Source of the DNA: Charina bottae
Taxonomy: Eukaryota; Chordata; Lepidosauria; Squamata; Charinaidae
Reading direction: 5' to 3'
Assembly (NCBI GenBank): GCA_023362775.1
Contig: JALMGJ010000017.1
Location: 22,289,001-22,353,000, forward strand
DNA: 64,000 nt
Part shown: positions 43,392 to 53,836 of the stretch, piece after piece
How positions within the stretch are numbered: position 1 is the first letter of the stretch
Layout: each line of letters opens with the position of its first letter
Made by a program: the position numbers and the translations under genes
Notes under the pieces: model-generated
What the model was told of the DNA's origin: nothing
The model's input: the letters and a program-made list of their open reading frames with translations, nothing else
Database searches by the model: none

Positions 43392-44742
43392 CAGTGCATT
43401 CGGAAAGTATTCAGACCCCCTTCACTTTTTTCAATTTTGTTACATTGCAGCCTGATACTACAATAGTTCAAATTCATGTTTTGCCTCAGTAATCTATACT
43501 CAGTACCCCATAATGACAAAGTGAAAACAGAATTTCAGAAGTGTCTGTAAATTTATCAAAAAGGAGAAACTGAAATACCACATGTACGTAAGTATTCAGA
43601 CCCTTTGCAACAACACTCGAAAGTTAGCTTAGGTGCCTCCCATTTCTCTTGATCATTGCTGAGCTGTTCCTACACCTTGATTGGAGTCCACCTGTGGTAA
43701 ATTAAATTGATTGGACATGATTTGGAAAGGCACATACCTCTCTATAGAAGGCCTCACAGTGGACAATGCATACTGTACATGGCAAAAGCCATGAGGTCAA
43801 AGGAACTGCCTGCAGAGCTCAGAGACAGGATTATTGCAAGGCACAGATCTGGGGACGGCTACAAAAAAATTTCTGCTGCACTGAAGGTTCCCAAGAGCAC
43901 AGTGGCCTCCATAATTCTCAAATGGAAGGAGTTTGGCACAACCAGGACCATTCCAAGAGCTGGTTGCCTGGCCAAACTGAGCAATTGGGGGAGAAGAGCC
44001 TTAGTAAAAGAGGTGACCAAGAACCCGATGGTCACTCTGACTGAGCTCCAGAGAGCCTGTGTGGAGATGGGACAAAGTTCCAGAAGGACAGCCATCACTG
44101 CAGCCCTCCACCGATCTGGGCTTTATGGCAGAGTGGCTAGACGGAAGCCTCTCCTCAGTGCAAAACACATGAAAGCCCACTTGGAGTTTGCAAAAAAGCA
44201 CCCAAAGGACTCTCAGACTGTGAGGAACAAGATTCTCTGGTTTGATGAAACCAAGATTGAACTGTTTGGCCTCAATTCTAAACATTATGTCTGGAGGAAA
44301 CCAGGCACCGCTCATCACCTGCCCAATACCATCCCAACAGTGAAGTGTGGTGGTGGCAACATCATGTTGTGGGGGTGTTTTTCAGCAGCAGGGACTGGGA
44401 GACTGGTCAGGGTTGAGGGAAAGCTGAACGGAGCAAAGTACAGAGATATCCTCAATGAAAACCTGTCCCACAGCGCTCAGGACCTCAGACTGGGCCGAAG
44501 GTTCACCTTCTAACATGACAACGATCCTAGAACCCTGACTTGAACCCTATTGAACATCTCTGGAGAGACCTGAAAATGGCTGTCCACCAACGGTCCCCAT
44601 CCAACCTGATTGAGCTTGAGAGGATTTGCAAAGAAGAATGGCAGAAAATCCCCCAATCCAGGTGTGTAAAGCTTGTCGCGTCATACCGAAAAAGACTCGA
44701 GGCTGTAATTGCTGCCAAAGGTGCTTCAACAAAGTACCTTAA
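43392..44742 (+). mobile_element. Tc1-type transposon (second family), 3' truncated
   Basis: The 5' end CAGTGCATTCGGAAAGTATT preceded by TA is a typical Tc1 TIR start. A second inner TIR motif (AAGTATTCAGACCCTTTGC) is at about 43590. The transposase follows on the + strand. The sequence stops after its last codons, with no 3' TIR, and runs into a SINE 5' fragment (about 44745-44779, ACCACTAGACCAAACTGGCT on the - strand). Confidence 0.85.
43779..44742 (+). pseudogene. Decayed Tc1 transposase
   Basis: ATG at 43779. The N-terminal helix-turn-helix region reads ELRDRIIARHRSGDGYKKIS, KVPKSTVASIILKWKE. The first catalytic Asp is in ILWFDETKIELF. The frame ends at TAA (44511-44513), just before HDNDP. 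Directly after it, a deletion of roughly 70-80 nt removes the stretch up to [11 protein letters not shown], with a frame change. The remainder (44540-44735) reads [20 protein letters not shown] and ends ASTKYL. So one nonsense codon, one internal deletion and a missing 3' end; certainly inactive. Confidence 0.88.
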
Positions 44743-44789
44743 AAGATGCCTTAACCACTAGACCAAACTGGCTCTCTTTTTCCTGTGAC

Positions 44790-45245
44790 ATGCTATAGAA
44801 ACGGAAGTTGAATTTTGAAGAAGCAGGATAGGAAGACTATTGTTGCTTTTGAACTTTGGTGTTGAGGAAGATTCCTGAGAATACCAATCAAAGAGAATAC
44901 CAATCGAAGAGAATTCCTGAGAAAATCGTGGACAACTAAGAAAACAAATGGATCATTGAACAAATGAACCCAGAGTTCTCACTCGAGGCAAAAATGACCA
45001 GGCTCAAATTATCCTACTCTGGACACATGATGTGAAGCTCTCTAGAGAAGGCTCTAATGCTGGGAAAGGTTGAAGGAAAGGGAAGAAGAGGATGACTAGC
45101 ATCAAAGTGGATAGACTCAATTACAGTGGTGATGGGTGCACCATTGGAAGACCTGAAAGACCAGGCTAGGGACAGATCATCATGGAGAAAATCTATCTGT
45201 GTAGTCGCTAAGACTTAACACCAACTTGATGGCACATAATCAAAT
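44790..45245 (+). mobile_element. RTE-clade LINE C-terminus, distinct from Bov-B
   Basis: Decayed frame reading FELWCWRRFLR-like, NPEFSLEAKMTRLKLSYSGH, SLEKALMLGKVEGKGRRG, WIDSITVVMGAPLEDLKDQA, RSSWRKSICVVAKT, then a 3' end ACACCAACTTGATGGCACATAATC. It is clearly homologous to the Bov-B C-terminus (SLEKTLMLGKTEGKRRRG) but separate. Shorter relatives lie antisense at 10822 and 19195. Confidence 0.7.
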
Positions 45246-46378
45246 CTCTAGGACCTGGCTTGATAAGCAGGTAGTTTTATCTGAGGCGATTGAAGATAGT
45301 ACATTAGGACTATCTCCCCTACCCACCCAGTAAACTGCCAGTAAATTGTACTTCTAGATCCACTATGGGTGTTACTTCCAGACTACATCGGGTTAGTAAC
45401 TGAACATGGGACCAGTTGTCCTTCAGAAAACAAGATTTGGTCCTACACCTCCACTTGCAGATCCTGTGAGGATATCTGGGAAATGAAAATTATAGACAAA
45501 GATGTTTATTGAATTTGGCATTGGCAACATTGTGTTGACTGCTGTAGGGGAATTCTCCCAGGGATACATTTAAACCAGGGACCAAGGCACAATTATATTG
45601 AAGCAAACTTTATTGGCAGATTTTGGTACTGGAGACAGAATAGAGAAGCCTAAGAGGGATGGAGCTACAAGCCCTCTTTATTGACATATACAGATCATCT
45701 TTAATTGATTGGTTGCAATAATAAGCATTTGACTGGATATAGACAACACCAAACTACTTAATTGCAAATAACATTTGTTTTTGTGATTGATAAGGTTAGG
45801 ATTATTAATTGGATTAATGCATATGCACAGTAAATTATTTAATAGGGCAGGTGAAGAATGAGATAATATACAGTGTTAATATACAACATTATACAATGGT
45901 TCTCTTCGATTCAAAAGGCCAAATAATTCTTGATCTGAAGCTTTACTTTTACCTTAGCAGCTCTCTGAAAGCCTTGTGTTCCCAAGGCTAATTGTTAATT
46001 TCTTGCAGATAGGCTTGCTTATCTTATTAATACTTGTTATATTCTGTGTGCCTGAAAATTGTCAATGCCTAATTGCTTCCTAGCTTAGCTAGCATTTTTA
46101 TTTGGACTGAAAAATGCATGTGGGTTAGGGGCTTGTGTTTGGACCCTTGTTTTTTTTTAAGTCATTGGTTAGTTGTGTCAAGAGGGCTAGATAGGGATAT
46201 TTGTAATTAGAAAAAGAATTGGCTTCTTCCTGACCATATGGTCTGTAATATAGGTAGTAATTTTTGATGGCTTATTAACAAACTTAGACTAATATACAGA
46301 TTGATGCCGACCATGGAAGCCTACACCAGTATGCAATACACAAACTTTGACTTGTGATTTCTTCTTATTTTCAAACAG
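45246..46378 (+). other. Intron 1, 3' end; no recognised feature
   Basis: AT-rich sequence up to the exon 2 acceptor. No repeat identified. Confidence 0.45.
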
Positions 46379-46470
46379 CCAAACCGTTTACACAGTTGGT
46401 GAAGGAAATGCAGCTTCATCGAGATGACTTTGAAATCATAAAAGTTATTGGCAGAGGTGCATTTGGTGAG
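46379..46470 (+). CDS. CDC42BPB: CDC42BPB coding exon 2 (start of kinase domain, Gly-rich loop)
   Basis: The exon follows TTTCAAACAG and ends before GTAAGA. With the single base from exon 1 it gives exactly 31 codons (residues 60-90): [20 protein letters not shown], then [11 protein letters not shown]. The HRDDFEI block marks the entry into the AGC-type kinase domain. GRGAFGEV is the glycine-rich ATP-binding loop, with its last V in exon 3. Phase 0 at the 3' end. The residues match the MRCK-beta family closely, with no stop or frameshift. Confidence 0.96.
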
Positions 46471-47891
46471 GTAAGATGCCTTTAGAGCTCAGTTTTAGAT
46501 ATGTTTATTTCACTAGATTCTAGTACATATGTGTATATTTTGAACAGATTGATTCTAGACAACAAAACTTAAAGCTAGTTTGTTTAAGGTATTTCAGGAA
46601 TCTTTGTTGCTATTACAGACTAATGCATATGCTCTTCCAGTGTTCATAATAATTCTAGAGACGTAATAATAATATATATAATAATATTATTTTAGGTGAA
46701 CTAATACATTCACTATAGAAGAATTCAGCAGTCATAGAAATAAACTTGTGAAATAAATAAATTTGTGGGGAAGAAATAAATTTGTGGGGAATTGTTTGGA
46801 AAATATAATCCAAGAATTCTTTAATAGTATAAATATCACGTTAGGAGGTGGCATCCATATTATTGAAGTGTGGGCTACATAGTAAATGATAATTTAATCC
46901 AGATGAGAGTTAGCAAATGCTAACTTAATCCACACTTAACAACTGCTCCTGATTAGTACATCAGTTCAATAGTTGATCAAGAAATAGCATTCTCTCTGAA
47001 AATACATGTTTATACTTCAAGGGTTCTTCTAGCTCCATGCTTGACCATAAGAGGTTTGGAAATGTATAGGGCTCAGTGAAGTGTAAATATTTTTAATAAC
47101 ACCAAATAACATCATAACTATAGAGAAAAAGCTTCAATCAGAACAACTGTATCTTGGTCTAGTGCTGGCAACATTAACCTGTTTCTTCCCTATTCTAGTC
47201 CACACATGGGTCTAGAAGAGAATTAGAAGGACAATACACTTCCTCTCTGGTGATTAACTGATGCATAATCAAGTATTAATCGCTTTAAGAAGTGCTTTAT
47301 GAAACGAATGATTGGAGTACAAATTTTGTGTCTTGCAGGAGAAGTTAAATCTCTCCATCCTGTTCCCCACTGGCTTCTCCTAATTATAGTAAAATGAAAG
47401 AACATAGTTTTGTGTGTAGAAAATTCTCTTTCTGAGTAAGCATTCCTGAGCATGTTATTATCATGTAGTTGCCTGAGCATATGGAGAGCTTAATTAAAGA
47501 CAAGGCAAACAGAATAAACTTATTTTCTGGACTCTGTTGATAATAGGAAAGGATTAACATCTGTCCATAGCAGATCACTGAAGAATAATAATATTGAATT
47601 GATATTGTCTATATGCCATGTTGTGAACTAATTAAAAATTAGAAGTGTATGTTATGTGGATAATGTAGTTTGGGAAAGGGTTTTTAGGCAATCTAGAAGG
47701 CAGAGTATAACTTTCATATACATTTATTTGCAAGGCTAGGGATGACTAAGAAAACATGCTGTTGGCTATTTGGTGGATACAGATTCTTCCAATGGAGGAA
47801 TTCTTCGTTTTGAACCTACCTCCCTTTAACCGTGGAAGCTAGATAAATGAAGATTATCTATTTGTACCTGCATGTTACATTTCACAATATT
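46471..47891 (+). other. CDC42BPB intron 2, 5' part; no recognised feature
   Basis: Apart from a short direct repeat (AATAAATTTGTGGGGAA at about 46756-46790) nothing is recognised. Confidence 0.45.
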
Positions 47892-47909
47892 ATTTATTTC
47901 TAAATCAAA

Positions 47910-48187
47910 AGGGGCCAGGGCGGCTCACGTGGCTAAGATGCTGAGATGCTGAGACAGGAAGATCTTAAGGTCGGCGGTTCGAAGCCCGTGTGCGGATGCC
48001 GCGTGACAGGGTGAGCTCCTGTCAGCGAGCCCTAGCTTCCGACGTCAGGCTCTAGCAACAAGCCGGTCGCTTAGCCCCTGTTGCAACGAAACGGATCAAC
48101 CAAATCACCAACTTCCGGTTGATCCGGAAAAAAGCATACCCTGCAAAAAAGTGGGATAACGCTAGGATGAAGAAGAAGAAGAAGAAG
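47910..48187 (+). mobile_element. SINE with Sauria-like tRNA head and unrelated (GAA)n-tailed body
   Basis: Head GGCGGCTCACGTGGCTAAGA and B-box GGTTCGAAGCC, followed by GTGAGCTCCTGTC as in Sauria SINEs. The body then departs (CGACGTCAGGCTCTAGCAAC, GAAACGGATCAACCAAATCA) and ends GGGATAACGCTAGGATGAAG with (GAA)n. There is no CCTAGAGTCGGACACGACT tail. An exact 18-bp TSD ATTTATTTCTAAATCAAA flanks it (47892-47909, 48188-48205), so it is a complete insertion and must use a different LINE for retrotransposition. Confidence 0.75.
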
Positions 48188-48205
48188 ATTTATTTCTAAA
48201 TCAAA

Positions 48206-49460
48206 TTTATAGGCTGCCAAATTTATTATAACTATGGGCAGCATAAAAGTTAAAAACAAATACTATACAATAAAAACAAAAAGAAGGCAGGGGACTAATA
48301 GATACAACACATTAACAAAATTCTTTACAAGGCACATACTTCCTAACCCAGTGCTTAAGGAAACAACCAGGTCTTCAAGGCCTATTTAAAGGATGGCATG
48401 GTCAAGGTAACTCAGACCTCTGGGGTGATACTATTCCACAGGGCAGGTACTGTGACAGAGAAAGCATGCCACTGGGATCCCATCAGATGACACACTTTTA
48501 TCTGGAACATGCCCACTCTGTCAGATCTTACTAAATGGGCAGAAAAAATAAGAAAAAGACAGTCCCTCAGATAGCCAGGTCCTATGTCATGAAGGACTTT
48601 ACAAGTCTGAATTGCACCCAGAGGCTCACTGGTAATCAGTGCAGATTGCACGCAGAGGTGTTACACAAACATACCAAGGTGAGCCCATAACTGCCTACAT
48701 CGATGCCCTCTGTACCAGCTGTAGTTTCTGGGTGGTCTTCAAGGGCATCTCCACTGTTGCACATTGCAATAGTCCACACGCAAAGTGAATAAGGTATGAA
48801 TGGCAGTGAGAAGGGGTTTCTGGTCCAGGAAAGGGCAAAGGCCTGCTGGCTAGAGCTGGGATCTACTCTTCAAGCAGGAGCTGAGAGTCCAAATTGCACA
48901 CTAGTTTTCTTTGGAGGAGTACTACCCCATTTCAGAACTAAAGATGAAGAATCCATGATACCAGACACAAATACACAGCCACTCCGTCTTGTCAGGATTG
49001 AGTTTAAGTCTGTTTCTTCCCATCCAGACCCCAACAGCCTTCAGACACTGGGGTAAGACAGAATCACTTGGTCAGGCTGGGGTCGGGATGTACAGTTTGG
49101 TATCACCAGCATATTGATGATACGTGAGCCCGTGTTGATGAATGACATCACCCAGCAGCTTCATGTAGATGTTAAACGGGTGAAAACAGTGCCATCCTAT
49201 GCCAGTCTCTCAATTCCCTGTACCCCCTCAATACCAAGTAGAACTGACTGCAGAGAGAGAACCACTGCACTATTGTGCCCCCCACTCCTAATCCCTGCAG
49301 TCGATCCAGAAGGATACCACAATCAATGGTACCAAAGGCCACTGAGAGATCAGGACGATTGCACCATTACTATCCTGGCTCTGTGAGTGGTTACTGACAA
49401 GTGTGATCAATGCCATCTCTGTACTATGTCCCAGGGCAAAGCTAAAAGTCCAAGACAAAG
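48206..49460 (-). mobile_element. CR1/L3-type LINE, RT to 3' end, antisense
   Basis: Read on the - strand: about 49357-49300 decodes to DLSVAFGTIDCGILLDR (RT motif A); 49195-49110 to PFNIYMKLLGDVIHQHG and then QYAGDT, a decayed YADDT motif; 48651-48412 to GPGYLRDCLFLIFSAHL and VPALWNSITPEV, the ORF2 C-terminus. The 3' tail is at 48206-48260. Many stops; inactive. The SINE at 47910 inserted at its tail. Confidence 0.75.
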
Positions 49461-50456
49461 TCCCCTAAAATCCAATGAAAGTATAAATAGTTCTGCTTAA
49501 AACATATTCTAGTCCCAGGGCAAAGCTAACCCAGTTATTTTCTCTGCTATTACTAGGACCTGTCACTGTTTTTAATCATCTATCAAGATGCAATGTTCTT
49601 ACTAAAGGTGTCAGTATATTACAAAGTTGATTTTGATTGTCCCCAAAATACATTTACGTAATAAAAACAATATACATTGTATTTCATTTAAGAGAAATAT
49701 TTTCTTCAGGTAGAATAATCAGAGCTGCTTTTATGTGCTTATGCCTTATAACAGAATAGACTGTTTGATTTTTTGGTGTGGTCTAGTATGACACTCATGA
49801 TACTCCACACTTTTAGGCAAAGAGTTTTTCCCCCCCATTATTTGCTACCTGTTCCTTTTAATTGGAGAGAGATGAGTAGAATCCCTGGTCAGTAAAGAAT
49901 AGAACAAAGAAGAAAAACTAGTAAAATTAACTTTGCTGTTCAAGCCAAAACCTAGGTAAGGGGTTCATGAAAACTTTCTTCTGTGTCTAGGAGACAGACA
50001 AGGAAAGCAGCCAAGATTCTTAATGGTCAATATATGTGTTCTTTAAGTGAGGGGTGTGTTTCTGGTTAGATTGAGTTCATTGCGATTACCAGTTAGCTTT
50101 CTCCTACCCTTGAGAGTGCTTTGATCCTTTTGCAGGTCACATGCATAAATTATTATTGTTGCTGTGTAGTCTGGGATAACTGTCTTTTATTTATGCTCAA
50201 CTCATTTACCATAGATGAAAATTTGAAAATTGCCTCCTCTCCCATATCTACACAAGCATACATATACAAAGGTGGAGAAATCTTATGCTTTGACAATTAA
50301 TATTGGCATCTAGGAATTTGCCACTTGGTGCTAAAAGAATGAGTCCGAGTTTTCTTTTTTCCTGTAGTACTAGTGCTTGCTTTTTTTCCTCCAGCTGCCC
50401 AGTCTAAAGTTATCAGCGTTGATGGCATACTGTATTATACAGTACCAATACGCACG
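49461..50456 (+). other. Intron 2, unassigned
   Basis: No recognised feature. Confidence 0.45.
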
Positions 50457-50534
50457 CTCCCTCCCTCCCTCCCTCCCTCCCTTCCTTCCTTCCTTCCTTC
50501 CTTCCTTCCTTCCTTCCTTCCTTCCTTCCTTCCT
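50457..50534. repeat. (CTCC)n(CTTC)n microsatellite
   Basis: About 6 CTCC units are followed by about 13 CTTC units, a pure polypyrimidine tract. Confidence 0.9.
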
Positions 50535-50569
50535 GTGGTATGTCAGCAATTTGATAGTCAGAAACTAAC

Positions 50570-51115
50570 AATACATTCAGACCACTTGGCAGCTACAGCT
50601 GGTCCAGAATGCAGCAGCACAGATTGTGATGGGAGTGTCCCAGTAGGCACATGTGTCCACATTGGCTTCCAGGTACAATTCAGGGTCCTGGTTATCACCT
50701 ATAAAGCCCCGCATGGCATAGGGCTATGTCTCCATATGTTTGTCCTTGTCCAGTGAGGTCAGCTAGTGTGGACACACACCAGGTCCTGTGAATTAAGCAG
50801 TGTCATCTTGTGGGACCTAGGAAGCATGCCTTCTCAGTGATGGCTCCTGCCCTACAGAAGGATATCCCCCCAGAGATTCATGCTACTCCACTCTGTTGAC
50901 TATCCACAAACTGCTTAAACACCTGCTTCTTCTCCCAGGCCTTGGTCAGGATGGTGATTGAGCCCCTTTGGTTTGGGGTTTTGGAGGGGGAGTTGTTAGC
51001 TTTGCTGTTTGGTTCTTTGGGTTTTGTCTCTGGTCAGTTGTCTTCTTTTTTCTTGATATACCTTGTTTTCTTTTAATTTTTTATCTGTAAGTCGCCTAGA
51101 GTCAGTAATAAATAA
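50570..51115 (+). mobile_element. CR1/L3-type LINE 3' end
   Basis: Opens with CAGCTACAGCTGGTCCAGAATGC (QLQLVQNA motif) and GGCTTCCAGGTACAATTCAGG. Then come a decayed CTCCTGCCCTACAGAAGGA block, a 3'UTR with GTAAGTCGCCTAGAGTCAGT, and AATAAATAAAT. It ends about 50 nt before the exon 3 acceptor. Confidence 0.75.
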
Positions 51116-51166
51116 ATAATACTAAAATGTCATTGACTTAATTATTTTTTATTTTTTAAATTCTAG

Positions 51167-51250
51167 GTTGCAGTTGTAAAATTGAAGTGCACAGAGCGCA
51201 TTTATGCAATGAAAATTCTAAATAAATGGGAAATGCTTAAAAGGGCAGAG
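51167..51250 (+). CDS. CDC42BPB: CDC42BPB coding exon 3 (catalytic lysine)
   Basis: 84 nt, phase 0 to phase 0, 28 codons (residues 91-118), after a pyrimidine-rich tract ending TTCTAG and before GTAAGT. It encodes [20 protein letters not shown] followed by WEMLKRAE. K106 in YAMKIL is the ATP-anchoring lysine of beta-strand 3. Residues at the acceptor continue the glycine loop (GE|VAVVK). All splice signals are canonical. It lies just 3' of a CR1/L3-type LINE tail that ends about 50 nt upstream. Confidence 0.96.
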
Positions 51251-51689
51251 GTAAGTCTGATGTTTTCAATTCAGATTTCTTTGTAAATGGCATTAAAGAA
51301 GATCACAGTGAATTTTTGCCACATTAAAAAGAATTACTACTTAAACATATAGGAAATGTATCTTTTTCCTGAAGTGAGTTTTTTCATATCAAATCTCACA
51401 TTTTCTTTGAGGTATCTATTGCTATCTGCATAACTATATTTACCAGTCTGTCTGCCCCATTTTTTTAAATATGGCATGTTTTTAATTTACTATGAAAATT
51501 AAGTAAATTACCAGATGGAAGCTTGGACGTCTGTTGCATTGAAAGTCAGGATTTCAAGGAAGATATGTGTTTGGTTCCTTTTTTATAAAGAAGTAGGTTT
51601 TGCAAAATAAAATCAATAAAGCATTGTTGACTATTAAATAAACAGATTTTACATATTTTTTCATAATGAAGATATTATTTAATGTAATA
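51251..51689 (+). other. CDC42BPB intron 3, 5' part; no recognised feature
   Basis: Nothing beyond AT-rich intron sequence. Confidence 0.45.
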
Positions 51690-51906
51690 TGCCAACCTAG
51701 CAATTTGAAAGCATGCAAATGCAAGTAGATGAATAGGTACCACTTCGGTGGGTAGGTAACAGCATTCCACGTGCATCATGCGGCCACATGACCACGGAAG
51801 CATCTTCGGAGAGCTCTGGCTCTGTGGCTAACAAACTGAGAAGAGCACCGGCCCCTAGAGTTGGACACGACTGCACAAATGTGCGGGGGGAACCTTTACC
51901 TTTACT
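51690..51906 (+). mobile_element. 5'-truncated Sauria SINE
   Basis: Starts at GCCAACCTAGCAATTTGAAA and keeps GGTACCACTTCGGTGGG and the Bov-B-like tail CCTAGAGTTGGACACGACTG. The tRNA-like head is missing. Confidence 0.85.
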
Positions 51907-51914
51907 TATAATAT

Positions 51915-51985
51915 GCATTATTTATTTATTTATTTTTCATATTTCTATCGCCGCCCATCTCCCCCAAAAGGGGGACTCTTTATGT
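51915..51985 (-). mobile_element. CR1/L3 LINE terminal fragment
   Basis: (ATTT)n, then CGCCGCCCATCTCCCCCAAA and AGGGGGACTCTTTA: the antisense of the usual AGAGTCCC...GATGGGCGG terminus. Confidence 0.65.
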
Positions 51986-52084
51986 CATACATAAAGCAAC
52001 AATTCATTGGCCAACATTTTTAAGCGTGATGATTTATATAACATATAGCCAACTTCAATAAGAATGCTCAAATTTTAAAGAGTT

Positions 52085-52360
52085 TTTGATAAGGATATAC
52101 AAACTATTTCAAATCCAACTGATTCAAATTTGAAATGTCCTAATTTAAATTCAAAACATCCCATCCCAAATGTGAAACAGCTGTTATAAACTTAAAATGG
52201 GCTATTTCAACCACTTTAGAAAAAGGGTAAGTTTGAAAAGGTTCCAAAAGGCTTGAAACTGCCTATTTTGCACTCAAAACAGCTGTTTCTGAAAGGGGGG
52301 CATTTTGAATTGTATTCAGTTTGATCAGCTTCAAATATTTTTCATACTGTAGGTTTTGAA
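52085..52360. repeat. Possible hairpin MITE, unnamed
   Basis: Rich in TTTGAAAT, CAAAACA and AAACAGCTGTTT motifs. The two ends (AACTGATTCAAATTTGAAAT and ATTTTGAATTGTATTCAGTTT) are roughly inverted complements. A similar segment is at about 30680-30955. Confidence 0.35.
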
Positions 52361-53824
52361 CAGGAAGTTGCATTTGTAGTCAAATGTCTACTTTTCTATC
52401 TAATAGGAATATTTTAATCTTGAATTACAATCTATGAACAGAGTCTGCTATTTCCCCATTACAGTATGTCCTCTATTAATTTCAGTGTTTTACAATGCTT
52501 CAGTTTTTTTTTTTTTAAATTCCTGGATGCTATCCGAAATCTGCCTTTCACTAGTCCAAATATAGGAAAGGAAATTCTTGACTTGCTTCTTCCCTACCAC
52601 ATTCATATAAGTACAGCCATATATACATTAGTGATCATAAATCTCTTCAAATATCTTGAAGTGGATCCTGAAGCAGTGCAGATTAGTTTCCAGTACGGTT
52701 ATGTCCAAAAGTCCTGCTGCTCAACATTCTATATTATCTGAAGCTTTCCAAATATTTTAAGGGAAGGCCAACTTAAGGTGAATTGCTGTGGTATATTCCC
52801 AAAATTATAAAACACAGGAATGCTGCAGAACTTGACTATAAAAAATATAATAATCTTTTTCAACAAAATAATATTTGCTGAAAAGTTACAACCTTCTACA
52901 TTATGTCATAAAGAGATTGGTTTTTGTAATGCTAATTCATAGCAGATTTAGACATTTCCATCATGCTACCTAGGATAGTTCAAATTACTAACTATAATTA
53001 GTAGTTGATAATTATGTAATTATAATACTTGGATATAATGTCACAATGAAAGAAGAACTGTTAGATAATAAAACTATTAGGCAAAAATAAGGAATTGGGT
53101 ACTTCATGCATGAAGGTAAGGAAAATGTAAATTGACTGTGTATTTCTGCATCAACTAAATTTAGGCATATTTTTGAATGATGTATAGAAATGTTTTGTGG
53201 TATGACCCTTAAATTATTATATTACAATAGGAGCAGGGTGGCGGATTGTTTAAGAATCTTCCAGTTTTAAATTGTTATAGTTCTATGAAAATGGTTGTAA
53301 CAGTGTATAGGTTATGCTGATTCAACTTAAGAAATTCATAATGTAATTGATACATTTTGCAGGATTATTTCTAATTGAAATAATATCTGGCCACTTAATG
53401 TTATAGAAAAAAAACAGACTTATTCTCCAGGCCTTTAACAAACTATGGATTTATTCTCTGAATGGTATAAAGGTGAGATACTATTTCATATTAAAATAAA
53501 TTGTAAAATAGAGAAGAAGTCCTGCTAAACTGAACAGTGGGTAACAGTTTCAGAGATGGAATAGAACAAACTACCAGTGAACCTTCAAATAGAGAAAATT
53601 TAAAAGCTATGTATAGGGTAGACTAGCTCTTTCTAAACTAATCCTGAAATTTGGCATGCTAATGTTTAAATGCAATTTCTTCATACTGATAATTGCTGAA
53701 GTTTGGAAGTAGGGTTAATAGAAGTGTGAATAGACTTGGAATTTCGTGGCTCAGGCTGAGTAGGAGATACCTATCCCTTCATGCTCTGGGTCTAAGAGTT
53801 CAAATAGGAAATTAGAATTGAAAT
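52361..53824 (+). other. Intron 3, unassigned
   Basis: AT-rich, no recognised feature. Confidence 0.45.
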
Positions 53825-53836
53825 AAATTTCATGAT

